NCBI RefSeq assembly: GCF_025751535.1
Contig: NZ_JAOWLC010000002.1
Coordinates: 124,001-188,000 of the forward strand
Direction: 5' to 3'
Origin: Lentibacter sp. XHP0401
Lineage (GTDB): Bacteria > Pseudomonadota > Alphaproteobacteria > Rhodobacterales > Rhodobacteraceae
Length of the DNA: 64,000 nt
The notes beneath the pieces were generated by a model. It was not told the origin of the DNA and did no database searches. It was given only the letters and a program-made list of their open reading frames with translations. Within the stretch, counting starts at the first letter, position 1; each line of letters opens with the position of its first letter. Below, piece by piece: positions 18,253 to 27,779 of this stretch. The translations under genes were made by a program, and so were the position numbers.

Positions 18253-19097
18253 AGTGCGGCCCCTGTGAGGGCGGCGGCTTCATCTTCCAGAATATGAAAA
18301 GCAAAGCTTTGCATGAGGGGCGTATATGCACCACGTGTCTCGAAGGACGTGCGGAACGCGCCGTGATCGAGGTGTCTGAAAATGGCGCGACCTAGGCTGC
18401 CAGCGAGCCAGATTCCGCCATAGGGCAGCGCACCTAAGACCAGATCTCCGATATAGCACCCCAAAACCTTAAGATAGAGCTTAAGGGTCTCTTCGTGCCA
18501 ATTTGAAGTGATGTCTGCCGCAGTGATATTTTGGCCAGTAAGTGCGTGATGTAGATGCGGAAGCGAGGCGCCCGAGAGCACGGCTTCCATCACGGGTGCG
18601 CCGTGACGACGGGCGCATTGGCTGAGAATGCGGTTTTCTGTTGTGCCGAGCAAAGGCAAATGGGCATAGCCAAGCTCTGCGGCGGGGGCGCTCCAGAGTC
18701 CGTGTGCCTTGCGAAGCACAGCCGCGTTGAGTCCTGTGCCGATGTTGAGCACGAGCCGGGGGCCTGTGGGCGCAGAGAAGGTGGCAAGTGCGTAACCCAT
18801 GGCCTGTAAGTCATTGAGCAGATGCGCTTTTGCAAAGGGAAGGCGGGTGGTGTCGATCAGCCAGGGGTGGTTGGTGAGTTGGATAGTATTGTCTTGAACG
18901 GGCCCGGCTGCGGCGATGCAGGCGGTGTCTGGTGTTTCGCGCTGTGTAAGGTAGCGCGCGAGGGCGGCCTCAAAGCTTGGGTAAGCGTTGTTTGGTGTGT
19001 GCCAGATCGTGTCAGGCAAAAGCGCACCGTTTTTCGCCAGCGCAAAACGGCTGTTGGTTCCGCCAATATCGGCGAGGAGGGCGAGGGGTTGTGCCAT
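18219..19097 (-). CDS. glk: Glk, glucokinase
   Basis: ATP-dependent glucose phosphorylation, ROK-unrelated Glk family. The phosphate-1 motif is ADIGGTNSRFALA at the N-terminus, followed by LLNDLQAMGYAL and NIGTGLNAAVL. Start at 19097 gives 292 residues, slightly short of E. coli Glk (321). The longer frame from 19145 would run into the terminator of the preceding gene. Confidence 0.88.
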   Translation of the reverse strand: MAQPLALLADIGGTNSRFALAKNGALLPDTIWHTPNNAYPSFEAALARYLTQRETPDTACIAAAGPVQDNTIQLTNHPWLIDTTRLPFAKAHLLNDLQAMGYALATFSAPTGPRLVLNIGTGLNAAVLRKAHGLWSAPAAELGYAHLPLLGTTENRILSQCARRHGAPVMEAVLSGASLPHLHHALTGQNITAADITSNWHEETLKLYLKVLGCYIGDLVLGALPYGGIWLAGSLGRAIFRHLDHGAFRTSFETRGAYTPLMQSFAFHILEDEAAALTGAALYLSQGQTAPA

Positions 19098-19123
19098 GGG
19101 GTGAGTTTGGCACAGGTTGGGCC

Positions 19124-19157
19124 AAAGAAAAACGCCCCGGCGCATAGCCGAGGCGTT
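19124..19157 (-). terminator. Rho-independent terminator of the metF/methyltransferase unit
   Basis: On the minus strand an 11-bp stem (AACGCCTCGGC pairing with GCCGGGGCGTT, one G-U) closes a 5-nt loop and is followed by TTTTTCTTT. It starts 20 bp after the methyl-THF methyltransferase stop and lies just before glk, so glk needs its own promoter. Its core shares 12 nt with the terminator at 33627-33663. Confidence 0.85.
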
Positions 19158-19177
19158 TTGTTGTCGCGCAAAAGCAC

Positions 19178-20257
19178 TTAGCCGCGGCGGCGGCCGCCTG
19201 TGCGGCCTGCACGGCCACGATGCTCCTGGCCTGCTTTGGGTGCGACACGGTTGAAATTGATCCAGGCGGCGCCGCCGTCATCGTTGTTGGTGAGGAAGTT
19301 GGCTGCGCGGATCGCTTCCATCTCTTTACCGGCACGCGCCTTTGTGGAGCCTATGCCAAAGAGTTGGCAGAAGGCTTCGTCGTCCATATCCGAAGGCAGG
19401 ATGATCCCTGCGGCCTCGGCCTCGGCACGCTTTTCGGCGATTTTGGTGGGGCCTGTTGCGATGGCGACGGGGTTCATGATCGCCGATGTCATGCCAGCGG
19501 TGATGGCCATGGGCAGGAAGGCGTTGTTGATACCGTGGCGGTTGGGCAGGCCGAAGCTGATGTTGGAAGCGCCACAAGTTGTGTTCACGCCGAGCTCTTC
19601 GCGCAGGCGGCGCACAAGGGTGAAGACTTGTAGGCCCGCTGTGCCCATTGCGCCGATGGGCATGACCAGTGGGTCGACCACGATATCGTGCGCAGGGATG
19701 CCGAAATCGGCGGCGCGTTCGACGATTTTTTTGGCGACGGCAAAGCGCACATCGGGGTCTTCGGAGATACCTGTATCGTCGTTTGAAATGGCTACGACCG
19801 GCACGTTGTATTTTTTCACAAGCGGGAGCACAAGCTCAAGGCGCTCTTCCTCGCCTGTGACAGAGTTGAGCAGCGGGCGGCCCTCGGCGGCGGCGAGGCC
19901 GTTTTCCAAAGCACCGGGCACCGAACTGTCGATGCAAAGCGGTGAATCTGTTACGGCCTGCACATGCTCGATGAGTTGCCTCATGAGCGTGGGCTCAACG
20001 AAGTTGTTGTCGGCATAGCGGGGGTCTTCGGCCATTTTTTTGGAGAAAACGGCGCCCGAGTTGATATCAAGGATGGTCGCACCCGCCGCAACTTGCGCCA
20101 GCGCGTCAGCCTGCACGCGGGTAAAGTCGCCGCGCTCGAGCTCTTCATTCAGGATCTTGCGGCCTGTCGGGTTGATGCGTTCGCCGATCACGGTGAAAGG
20201 CTGATCAAAGCCGATGATGGCTGTTTTTGTTTTGGATTCGACGATCGTTCTTGTCAT
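19178..20257 (-). CDS. Methyltetrahydrofolate:corrinoid methyltransferase (pterin-binding part of a split methionine synthase)
   Basis: Pterin-binding TIM-barrel of the MetH/AcsE class: FTVIGERINPTGRK, ILDINSGAV, LCIDSSVPGALENGL, ISNDDTGI and DIVVDPLVMPIGA are visible. It should move the methyl group from methyl-THF to a cobalamin carrier protein. 359 residues, with an Arg/Gly-rich tail (RGRAGRTGGRRRG). There is no B12 or homocysteine domain; those are separate genes at 33681-34385 and 34572-35585. The gene directly follows metF, which makes its substrate. A three-protein methionine synthase of this kind was reported in Phaeobacter, as I recall. Confidence 0.87.
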   Translation of the reverse strand: MTRTIVESKTKTAIIGFDQPFTVIGERINPTGRKILNEELERGDFTRVQADALAQVAAGATILDINSGAVFSKKMAEDPRYADNNFVEPTLMRQLIEHVQAVTDSPLCIDSSVPGALENGLAAAEGRPLLNSVTGEEERLELVLPLVKKYNVPVVAISNDDTGISEDPDVRFAVAKKIVERAADFGIPAHDIVVDPLVMPIGAMGTAGLQVFTLVRRLREELGVNTTCGASNISFGLPNRHGINNAFLPMAITAGMTSAIMNPVAIATGPTKIAEKRAEAEAAGIILPSDMDDEAFCQLFGIGSTKARAGKEMEAIRAANFLTNNDDGGAAWINFNRVAPKAGQEHRGRAGRTGGRRRG

Positions 20258-20269
20258 TTCAGCGCTTTC

Positions 20270-21214
20270 TTATGCTTGGTTTGCGACGGCGTTTACTGGC
20301 GTGCCGGACGCGCCGCCGTTGTCTGTCGCCCATTGGGCGTTGGTTTTGATACCACCGAGCGGGAAGAAGTGCACCTGCTCGATGTTGAAATCGGGGTTGG
20401 CGGCTTTGTGGGCTGCCAACTCTGCGAGCACTTCTGTGGGCTCGTAGGGCAGGAGCAGTTTTGTCACGTCCATCGCGCGCTTTTGCAACACTTTGAGCGA
20501 GGGGCCAACGCCACAGGCGATGGCGAATTTGATCAGGGTTTGCAGCTTGGCGGGGCCAGCTATTCCGATATGCACGGGAATATCGACGCCTGCTTCTTTG
20601 AGGCTGTTGGCCCATGTGATGATCGGGCCGGCCTCAAAGGCAAATTGGGTGGCGAGGGCCATGCTGGCATCGGTGCGCTCGGAGAACTTTTGCTTCCACT
20701 GGAGTGCTTCATCGACGTTTTTGCTGCCGCCGTTGATGTCGATATCCTTGTTGCCTTCGGGGTGCCCTGCAACATGCAGGCGGGTGAAACCTGCTTTATC
20801 AAAGAGGCCACTTTCGAGAAGCTGCATGGAGGAGTGGAACGCCCCGTGAGGCTCGGCCACGCCGCCTGCGAGCACAAGCGCTTGTTTCACGTCGGCTTCG
20901 CCCTGATACATGGCGATCCAGTTGGCAAGCGTGGCTTCATCCTTGATGATACGCGCAGGGAAATGCGGCATGACGTCAAAGCCTTCTGCGTTAATGCGCG
21001 CAGCGGTTTCAACCATCTCCTCAATCGGAGTGCCCTCTATGTGGGCGATGTAGACGCGTGTGCCCTGTGGCAGGATATCGCGGAAACTTTCGACCTTGGA
21101 GGCGGTGCGGGGCATCACTTCGATGGAGTATCCATGCAGGAAAGCTTCCATATGGGCAGGATTGCCAGCAGCGGGCTTAGCGTCGGTTTTGCGGCGGAAA
21201 TTCAATAGAGCCAT
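20270..21214 (-). CDS. metF: Methylenetetrahydrofolate reductase (MetF family)
   Basis: Flavoprotein TIM-barrel that reduces methylene-THF to methyl-THF. Marks include YSIEVMPRT, GTRVYIAHIEG, FDVMPHFPARII and HFFPLGGIKTN. A strong Shine-Dalgarno (GGGAGG) six bases before the ATG at 21214 favours that start (314 residues) over the ATG at 21235 that overlaps the upstream stop. It is more divergent from E. coli MetF than typical. Context between the small 'virulence factor' gene and the methyltransferase points to one-carbon supply for methionine. Confidence 0.86.
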   Translation of the reverse strand: MALLNFRRKTDAKPAAGNPAHMEAFLHGYSIEVMPRTASKVESFRDILPQGTRVYIAHIEGTPIEEMVETAARINAEGFDVMPHFPARIIKDEATLANWIAMYQGEADVKQALVLAGGVAEPHGAFHSSMQLLESGLFDKAGFTRLHVAGHPEGNKDIDINGGSKNVDEALQWKQKFSERTDASMALATQFAFEAGPIITWANSLKEAGVDIPVHIGIAGPAKLQTLIKFAIACGVGPSLKVLQKRAMDVTKLLLPYEPTEVLAELAAHKAANPDFNIEQVHFFPLGGIKTNAQWATDNGGASGTPVNAVANQA

Positions 21215-21231
21215 TGTGGCCTCCCAGATGC

Positions 21232-21537
21232 TCATTTGGCTGTGGACCAGCCTTCGTTTGCGATCAGCGTTTTGATACGCTCTTGGTCATATTCGGCGTC
21301 GATACGTGCAACTTCGGCAGCGGCGATTTCGGCGGGGTCGCCTTCAAGAGAGAAAGGGGCTGCTTTTCGCCACTCGGCCATGTAGGCATCACCGTCTTTT
21401 GCGCCGATTTTCATGGCGGCACGGTCGATTGCTTGTTCGAAGCGCTCGGGTAGCGGGCCTTTCGAGCCGCGGCGGCCTTTGCCCACGATGACCTGCGCAG
21501 GAATGTCGCGCCAGTATACGATTGTGACGTCAGGCAT
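21232..21537 (-). CDS. Small 'virulence factor' family protein (PF13769 type)
   Basis: 101 residues, cytoplasmic, no signal or membrane segment. It starts MPDVTIVYWRDIPAQVIVGKGR and ends with an acidic helix containing IDAEYDQERIKTLI. I recognise it as the small family misleadingly named 'virulence factor', which in Rhodobacteraceae travels with metF and the methyl-THF methyltransferase. Its molecular role is unknown; an accessory role in methyl transfer is inferred only from position. It is the first gene of the unit, with 277 bp to the divergent sulfotransferase gene, where I saw no riboswitch I could support. Confidence 0.72.
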   Translation of the reverse strand: MPDVTIVYWRDIPAQVIVGKGRRGSKGPLPERFEQAIDRAAMKIGAKDGDAYMAEWRKAAPFSLEGDPAEIAAAEVARIDAEYDQERIKTLIANEGWSTAK

Positions 21538-21814
21538 GGTTGATTCCCTTTTCCTTGTTTGATCACGTCTAAAGGACGTTGAACGCCCTACAGCGCCCGT
21601 TTTCGACTTTGCGGCGCATTTGTGCGACCTTGCGCACATTTCAAACTGAAATTGAACCGCAACGCCCCGTGCGTTGCCTCGAAAAATACTCATGACCTTG
21701 ATGAGGCCAGGCTCAGGTGCTTGACTGTGAGGTCGTGTTTTCTGCCGGGCAGCTTTGGTTGACAGGAGAGTGGGCCATCCGCTACGCCGACTGAAAATTT
21801 GGTCTGGAGCAGGT

Positions 21815-22471
21815 ATGGTTATCAAAGTCGAAGCACATAAAATTGCTTATATGGCGCTGCCAAAGGCTGCGTGCTCATCGGTTAAAATGGCTTTAGGCTA
21901 TATTGACCCTGCTTTGGATGGAAAAGACCGTGATGCGTTCTCGACTGCGAAGTGGCACCGTCTTTACCAAACCATGCGGTTTCGCGAAGACCGGTGGAAG
22001 CCATATTACAATGAAGAGTGGTTTAGTTTCTGTATTGTACGCGATCCGTTGAAGCGGCTTTTGTCGAGCTACTATAACCGTGTTGTCGAGATGCGTGACT
22101 TGCAGAAGAAAACTGTTTTCATCGAGGGGGTGCCCGAGCTGCCGCTTGAGCCTGATCCTGATTTCTTTTTTCAGAATCTGATGGGGTATCGTGAGATAAA
22201 CACCTCGATCAAGCATCACACGATTGGCGCGCAAGTCTTTTTGGGGCCAAAGCCGCTGCGCTTTACTAAGGTGTATAAAACAAGTGAGCTTGGCGAATTG
22301 AGCCGTGATTTGTCGGAAAGATCCGGTCGGGAAGTGAGCCTGCCGCACGTTAACTCGAGCGGGCAGAAACTGACAGCCGAGCAGCTCAAGCCCGAGACGC
22401 TGGCGGCCATAAAACCGTTTATGGACACTCAATACGAGTATTTGTCCGAGTATTTTAAAAACCCTCTGTGA
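21815..22471 (+). CDS. Sulfotransferase family protein
   Basis: PAPS-dependent sulfotransferase fold (Sulfotransfer_2-like), 218 residues. The 5'-phosphosulfate loop is the N-terminal ALPKAACSSVKMAL. The 3'-phosphate motif is FCIVRDPLKRLLSSYYNRV (about residues 70-88). Start at 21815 is preceded by GGAGCAGG; an upstream in-frame start has no such site. The acceptor (polysaccharide or other) cannot be told. A stand-alone gene with more A+T-rich codons than its neighbours, so recent acquisition is possible. Confidence 0.78.
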   Translation: MVIKVEAHKIAYMALPKAACSSVKMALGYIDPALDGKDRDAFSTAKWHRLYQTMRFREDRWKPYYNEEWFSFCIVRDPLKRLLSSYYNRVVEMRDLQKKTVFIEGVPELPLEPDPDFFFQNLMGYREINTSIKHHTIGAQVFLGPKPLRFTKVYKTSELGELSRDLSERSGREVSLPHVNSSGQKLTAEQLKPETLAAIKPFMDTQYEYLSEYFKNPL

Positions 22472-22553
22472 CGGTTCGAGCATTTCGGAAACCCCTTGCA
22501 GAAGGCGGGTGCGCAGCATAGTTTGAGAGCAACACGAAATGGAGGGCGTACCT

Positions 22554-23666
22554 ATGACGCCCAGGCGTCCCACAGGTGCGGGCGCTATCCCGAGAACGGT
22601 TGAGAGCTCCGCGCCCAATCCGCTTGATTCTGGTCCGCTATACGCGGCGCTGGACTTGGGCACTAACAGTTGTCGCATGTTGATTGCCCAACCTAAGGGC
22701 AGTCAATTTCATGTGGTTGATAGCTATTCAAAGTCGGTGCAACTCGGGCTGGGCCTTGAGAGCACGGGGCGGCTTTCGCGCAGTTCGATGCAACGCACGA
22801 TTCAGGCGCTAAAAACCTGTCAGCAAAAGCTCAAGCGTCATAAAGTGCGCAAGATGCGGCTTGTGGCCACTGAAGCCTGCCGCCGTGCGAGCAACGGGGC
22901 AGAGTTTATGGCCAAGATCAAGCGCGAGACAGGGCTTGTGCTTGAGATTATTCCTGCCGAGGAAGAAGCGCGTCTGGCGGTGATTTCCTGCGCACCGCTG
23001 GTCAGCGCCAAGACCGAGCAGCTTCTGGTTGTGGATATTGGCGGGGGCTCGACCGAGCTTGTCTGGATTGACCTTTCCGATGTTCCAAAGAAGCAGCGCG
23101 CTAAGGCGATTATGAGAATGCACCGCGGCTTTGGCCATGTGCAGGAAGGTGAGCCCGCGGCGAAAGTTGTCGACTGGATATCGGTGCCTTTGGGAGTGGC
23201 TACACTGAAAGACCAGTTTGCCGATGTCGAAGATGATGCCGCGCGGTTTGCTCTGATGAGCTGGTTCTTCGAGGAAAATCTTGCAGATTTCACGCCCTAT
23301 CAGGATGTGCAGCAGCGCGAGCGCTTCCAGATTGTGGGCACCTCGGGAACGGTGACAACTGTTGCGGCGAGCCATCTGGGCTTGAGGCGTTATGACCGCA
23401 CCAAAGTTGACGGACTCAGGATGAGTTCCGAAGAGATCGACGCGGTGATCCGTGATTACCTTGCACTTGGCCCGGAGGGGCGGCGGAGTGATCCGCGCAT
23501 CGGACAGGACAGGCAGGCGTTGATCATGTCGGGGAGTGCGATTTTGCAGGCGCTTTTGCGTTGTTGGCCGACCGACAAGCTGAGTGTGGCCGACCGAGGG
23601 CTGCGCGAAGGCTTGCTTTATGCTCAAATGAGTGCGGATGGTGTGTTGGAGGATGGGCCTTTTTAG
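22554..23666 (+). CDS. Ppx/GppA family exopolyphosphatase/phosphatase
   Basis: Actin-like ATPase fold enzyme that degrades polyphosphate or pppGpp. Phosphate-1 is ALDLGTNSCRMLIAQP and phosphate-2 is LVVDIGGGSTELVW. FQIVGTSGTVTTVAA and LSVADRGLREGLL follow. Start at 22554 has GGAGGG seven bases upstream; the ATG at 22539 overlaps that site. 370 residues, with a Pro-rich N-terminal extension of about 30. It stops 14 bp before rlmE, so the two are probably co-transcribed. Confidence 0.9.
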   Translation: MTPRRPTGAGAIPRTVESSAPNPLDSGPLYAALDLGTNSCRMLIAQPKGSQFHVVDSYSKSVQLGLGLESTGRLSRSSMQRTIQALKTCQQKLKRHKVRKMRLVATEACRRASNGAEFMAKIKRETGLVLEIIPAEEEARLAVISCAPLVSAKTEQLLVVDIGGGSTELVWIDLSDVPKKQRAKAIMRMHRGFGHVQEGEPAAKVVDWISVPLGVATLKDQFADVEDDAARFALMSWFFEENLADFTPYQDVQQRERFQIVGTSGTVTTVAASHLGLRRYDRTKVDGLRMSSEEIDAVIRDYLALGPEGRRSDPRIGQDRQALIMSGSAILQALLRCWPTDKLSVADRGLREGLLYAQMSADGVLEDGPF

Positions 23667-23680
23667 GCTAGAGCAAAGTC

Positions 23681-24394
23681 ATGGCAAAAAAACCGGACGG
23701 AAAAAACACATCGGGGCGCGGACAGCGCGAACTGAAAGTGAAAGTTAAAACGGCGCGGGGGCGACGCAGTTCTTCGACGCGCTGGCTTCAGCGGCAGTTG
23801 AATGACCCTTATGTAAAGCGCGCGCAGGCTGAGGGCTATCGCGGGCGCGCTGCGTTCAAGATTATGGAACTGGACGACAAGTTCGGCTTTCTTGTGCCAG
23901 GTGCGCGGGTTGTTGACCTTGGTTGTGCGCCAGGGGGCTGGCTTCAGGTGGCTGTGCCACGGGTAAATGCGCTTGGTGATAAGGCCGGCCCGCAAGGCAG
24001 GCTCCTTGGGGTCGATTTGCAGGTGGTTGAGCCTGTGACGGGCTGCGAGATCCACCAGCTTGATTTCATGGACGAGGGGGCTGACGGGCAGGTCAAGGAA
24101 TGGCTCGGCGGCAAGGCCGATGTGGTGATGTCGGACATGGCAGCGTCAAGTTCGGGCCATAAACAGACCGATCACTTGCGTATCATTTCGCTGTGCGAGG
24201 CTGCGGCTTACTTTGCCTTTGATGTGCTGGAAGAGGGTGGAACCTTTGTGGCGAAAGTTTTGGCTGGTGGCGCTGAGGGCGAGCTGCAAAAACTGCTCAA
24301 GCAAAAGTTTACCAAGGTGGTGAATGTGAAGCCACCCAGCTCGCGCAGTGACAGCTCGGAGAAATTTGTGATTGCGACAGGCTTTCGCGGTTAG
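23681..24394 (+). CDS. rlmE: RlmE (FtsJ/RrmJ), 23S rRNA 2'-O-ribose methyltransferase
   Basis: SAM-dependent methylation of the A-loop uridine (E. coli U2552) of 23S rRNA. The basic N-terminus is followed by [16 protein letters not shown], the SAM motif [16 protein letters not shown], then [21 protein letters not shown] and [12 protein letters not shown], which supply the catalytic K-D-K. 237 residues. Directly downstream of ppx. Confidence 0.94.
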   Translation: MAKKPDGKNTSGRGQRELKVKVKTARGRRSSSTRWLQRQLNDPYVKRAQAEGYRGRAAFKIMELDDKFGFLVPGARVVDLGCAPGGWLQVAVPRVNALGDKAGPQGRLLGVDLQVVEPVTGCEIHQLDFMDEGADGQVKEWLGGKADVVMSDMAASSSGHKQTDHLRIISLCEAAAYFAFDVLEEGGTFVAKVLAGGAEGELQKLLKQKFTKVVNVKPPSSRSDSSEKFVIATGFRG

Positions 24395-24397
24395 GCA

Positions 24398-24565
24398 CTA
24401 TGCGGCAGCGTGCAGGCTTTTTCGGGCCGATGCGATGAAATGTTGTGCATCGGTTAGCTCTGTGGTGTCGCGTGCGGTTTCGGGGCAGGCGGCTGAGGCC
24501 AGATTCTGCTGGCGGATCAGTTCAAAAAGCCGCGCATGGCGCGGCGCATTTGTGACATGGTTCAT
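24398..24565 (-). CDS. Small hypothetical protein (55 aa)
   Basis: Begins MNHVTNAPRHARLFELIRQQ and ends ARKSLHAAA. Its ATG at 24565 is preceded by AAAGGAACCGCT, a good ribosome site, and it fits the gap convergent to rlmE (3 bp between stops). Predicted soluble and helical with one Cys. I do not recognise a family. The good Shine-Dalgarno argues for a real gene; the short length keeps confidence modest. Confidence 0.5.
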   Translation of the reverse strand: MNHVTNAPRHARLFELIRQQNLASAACPETARDTTELTDAQHFIASARKSLHAAA

Positions 24566-24744
24566 AGCGGTTCCTTTACAGCCAGATACCCACACCCAAG
24601 CCGATTGCGGTTAACATCGTACTTAAATGCGGCGAAAGTCGACCGTAAGTGATGCTTTTTCGTGAACTTTGCTGTGTAACGTTTGACGTTGTGTCAGGTC
24701 GGAAGCGGCTTTTCTTTTAGGTGTGTTGTGCTCATATGGTGCCT

Positions 24745-26271
24745 ATGATGCAAGATCAAATCAGCGATATTTTTATTATAGGCGGCGGTGTGAACGGCTG
24801 CGGTATTGCCCGAGATGCGGCGGGGCGCGGGTTGAGTGTGACGCTTGTGGAGCAGGGGGATCTGGCGTCTGGCACATCGTCGGCTTCGACCAAGCTGTTT
24901 CACGGCGGGTTGCGATACCTTGAGTATTTCGAATTACGGCTTGTGCGCGAAGCGCTGAAAGAACGCGAAGTTTTGCTTGGCATGATGCCACATATCAGCT
25001 GGCCGATGCGGTTTGTGCTGCCTTTGAGCCCTGACATGCGCTTTGATACGGAGACCCCTGCGGCAAGGCTGTTGGCGAGGGTGATGCCATGGATGAAGGG
25101 GCGGCGGCCTGACTGGATGATCCGTCTGGGGCTGTTTCTGTATGACCATTTGGGCGGACGTAAAGAGCTGCCTGCGACTTCTGGTTTGCGACTGAAGGGC
25201 ACAGCCGAGGGCGCGGTGCTTGATGAGCGGTTTGCCCGCGCGTTCGAGTATTCGGATGTTTGGGTGGATGACGCGCGGCTTGTGAGCCTGAATGCGCGCG
25301 ATGCGCACGAGCGGGGCGCACATGTTCTGACCCGCACCCGCTTTGTGAATGCCGCGCGCGTGGACGGGCTTTGGCAGGTCACTGTTGAGTGTGACGGCGT
25401 GAATGAGGTGCATCGGGCACGAGCCTTGGTGAACGCGGCGGGGCCTTGGGTTGCGGAGGCTTTGAGCCATGTTAGCACCGGGATGCGCGGGCAGATCAGA
25501 CTGGTGCGAGGCTCCCATATTGTTGTTCCCAAACTTTACGATCACGACAAATGCTATTTCTTGCAAGGCACGGACGGGCGGATCTGTTTTCTTATCCCTT
25601 ATGAAGAAGATTTCACGCTTATTGGCACAACCGATGCTGACCATAGCTCGGTCGACGAGCGCCCAGAAGCAAGTGAAGCGGAGCAGGCTTATCTTATAGA
25701 ATTTGTGAACAGTTACTTGCGTGCCGATATTTCGCTGGCTGATGTGGTTTGGTCTTACTCGGGCGTTCGGCCTTTGCAGGATGACGGCCAAACAAGTGCC
25801 TCGGCGGCCACGCGGGATTATGAATTGCGCCTTGAAGCGGGAGAGGCTCCGCTGCTTACAGTCTTTGGCGGAAAGATTACCACCTATCGCAAACTTGCGG
25901 AGGCGGCTGTTAGCAAACTTGCGCCTGAACATGCGCCCTGGACGAAGGGTGTGGCACTGGCCGGGGGTGATTTTACTGTGAGCGAAAAACCGGCTCTGGA
26001 GGCGCGTGTTGCCGAGGCTTATCCGTTTATTGAGCCTCGCACCGTGCGGCGGCTTGTGCGAAGTTACGGGCTTGATGTGTTTGAAGTGCTTGGAGATTGT
26101 GTTGCTCTCGTTGATCTTGGCGCAGGATTAAGCACGCGGGAGGTTGACTGGCTGATAGGGCATGAGTTTGCGCTCACAGCTGAGGACATTCTCTGGCGGC
26201 GTAGCAAGCTGGGGTTGCGGATGAATGCTGACGGTGTCGCCGCGCTTGAGGCCTATCTGGCAGCGCGCTAA
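24745..26271 (+). CDS. glpD: GlpD, glycerol-3-phosphate dehydrogenase (FAD)
   Basis: Membrane-associated oxidation of sn-glycerol-3-phosphate to DHAP, with electrons passed to quinone. The FAD motif is [20 protein letters not shown], followed by [18 protein letters not shown]. The C-terminal domain has the [16 protein letters not shown] stretch. About 508 residues. The start is uncertain: ATG codons at 24736, 24745 and 24748 are all in frame and none has a clear Shine-Dalgarno; 24745 leaves a normal short N-terminus. glpK follows after 20 bp; no glpR or glycerol facilitator gene is adjacent. Confidence 0.93.
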   Translation: MMQDQISDIFIIGGGVNGCGIARDAAGRGLSVTLVEQGDLASGTSSASTKLFHGGLRYLEYFELRLVREALKEREVLLGMMPHISWPMRFVLPLSPDMRFDTETPAARLLARVMPWMKGRRPDWMIRLGLFLYDHLGGRKELPATSGLRLKGTAEGAVLDERFARAFEYSDVWVDDARLVSLNARDAHERGAHVLTRTRFVNAARVDGLWQVTVECDGVNEVHRARALVNAAGPWVAEALSHVSTGMRGQIRLVRGSHIVVPKLYDHDKCYFLQGTDGRICFLIPYEEDFTLIGTTDADHSSVDERPEASEAEQAYLIEFVNSYLRADISLADVVWSYSGVRPLQDDGQTSASAATRDYELRLEAGEAPLLTVFGGKITTYRKLAEAAVSKLAPEHAPWTKGVALAGGDFTVSEKPALEARVAEAYPFIEPRTVRRLVRSYGLDVFEVLGDCVALVDLGAGLSTREVDWLIGHEFALTAEDILWRRSKLGLRMNADGVAALEAYLAAR

Positions 26272-26291
26272 ACTGGCGTGAAGGGGGAAAG

Positions 26292-27770
26292 ATGCGGTAT
26301 ATTCTGGCGATTGATCAGGGCACGACAAGCTCGCGTGCGATTGTGTTTGATGAAGCAATGCGCCCGCGTGGCAGCGCGCAGGAAGAGTTCGAGCAGCATT
26401 TCCCCCAGTCCGGATGGGTGGAGCATGCACCGGACGATCTTTGGCAGACGGTGCTGCGCACATGTTTTGGGGCGTTGGAGGCCGCAGGCATAGAGGCAGA
26501 GGCTCTGGCGGGCATCGGCATCACCAACCAGCGCGAAACCACGGTGCTTTGGGACCGCGCCACGGGAGTGCCGCTTTATAACGCGATTGTCTGGCAGGAC
26601 AGGCGCACGAGCGAGGCCTGTGCTGCGCTGAAAGAGGCGGGGCATGAGGCCGAGGTGCGTGCAAAGACCGGGCTGTTGCTTGACCCGTATTTCAGCGGCA
26701 CCAAACTTGCCTGGCTTTTGGACAACGTTGCAGGTGCACGCGCGCGGGCCGAGGCGGGGCAACTGGCTTTTGGCACTGTGGACAGCTGGCTTTTGTGGAA
26801 GCTGACGTCTGGCCGTGTGCATGCAACAGATGCGACCAACGCGGCGCGCACCTTGCTTTATGACATTCACGAGGGAGATTGGTCGCCGGAAATTTGTGCG
26901 CTTCTGGATATTCCGGTGAGCCTTTTGCCTGAGGTGAGGGACTGCGCGGGGCGCTTCGGGGAGACGGAAGCTCTCGGAGCGCCCGTGCCTATACTGGGCA
27001 TCGCAGGGGACCAGCAGGCGGCGACGATCGGGCAGGGGTGTTTCAGCGCCGGTATGATGAAGGCGACCTACGGGACAGGATGTTTTGCGCTGCTGAATAC
27101 GGGTGCGGATGCTGTAACTTCGGAACATAAGCTTTTGACAACAATAGCGTATCAGCTCGACGGTGAAGTGACATATGCGCTTGAAGGCTCTATATTTGTC
27201 GCGGGTGCTGTCGTGCAATGGTTGCGCGACGGGCTCGGAATTATCGGCTCGGCACGCGAAACACAGGCTCTTGCCGAAGCGGCGGATGCGGGGCATGACG
27301 TTATCATTGTGCCTGCCTTCACGGGGCTTGGTGCGCCCTATTGGAACCCCGAGTGCCGCGGTGCGGCTTTTGGGCTGACGCGGGCCACGGGGCCTGCCGA
27401 AATGGTGCGGGCGGCGCTGCAATCAGTAGGCTATCAGACCCGCGATTTACTTGAGGCGATGCGGGCAGATGGGGGGGCTTTTGCAGAGGCTGCTCTCAGG
27501 GTGGATGGCGGGATGTGTGCCTCGGATTGGACGATGCAGTTTTTGGCCGACATCACCGGCACGCAAGTTGACAGACCCACAGTGCTTGAGACCACGGCGC
27601 TTGGCGCGGCATGGCTTGCAGGGCACGCGGCGGGGCTCTATCCGGATCAGGCGGGGTTTGCGGATATGTGGCAGCTTGACCGCAGCTTTGAGCCGCAGAT
27701 GAACGAAGAGATGCGCGCAGCCAAGTATGCCCGCTGGCAGCGGGCCGTAGCGGCCGCGCAGGCGGTTTGA
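26292..27770 (+). CDS. glpK: GlpK, glycerol kinase
   Basis: Phosphorylates glycerol with ATP to give the substrate of GlpD. FGGY-kinase marks: [18 protein letters not shown] at the N-terminus, [14 protein letters not shown], then [29 protein letters not shown] and [17 protein letters not shown]. 492 residues. ATG preceded by AGGGGGAAAG. Ends 10 bp from the convergent cation-efflux gene. Confidence 0.96.
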   Translation: MRYILAIDQGTTSSRAIVFDEAMRPRGSAQEEFEQHFPQSGWVEHAPDDLWQTVLRTCFGALEAAGIEAEALAGIGITNQRETTVLWDRATGVPLYNAIVWQDRRTSEACAALKEAGHEAEVRAKTGLLLDPYFSGTKLAWLLDNVAGARARAEAGQLAFGTVDSWLLWKLTSGRVHATDATNAARTLLYDIHEGDWSPEICALLDIPVSLLPEVRDCAGRFGETEALGAPVPILGIAGDQQAATIGQGCFSAGMMKATYGTGCFALLNTGADAVTSEHKLLTTIAYQLDGEVTYALEGSIFVAGAVVQWLRDGLGIIGSARETQALAEAADAGHDVIIVPAFTGLGAPYWNPECRGAAFGLTRATGPAEMVRAALQSVGYQTRDLLEAMRADGGAFAEAALRVDGGMCASDWTMQFLADITGTQVDRPTVLETTALGAAWLAGHAAGLYPDQAGFADMWQLDRSFEPQMNEEMRAAKYARWQRAVAAAQAV

Positions 27771-27779
27771 GACGAATTC

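Noticed and set aside
21538-21814. SAM-II-like or cobalamin riboswitch before the metF unit
   Set aside because: A CTAAAGGA stretch caught my eye, but it points to the wrong strand and the remaining conserved positions and the B12 box are missing. I could not draw a consistent pseudoknot.
24611-24626. Second CtrA box upstream of glpD
   Set aside because: TTAA and TTAA are separated by eight bases rather than seven.
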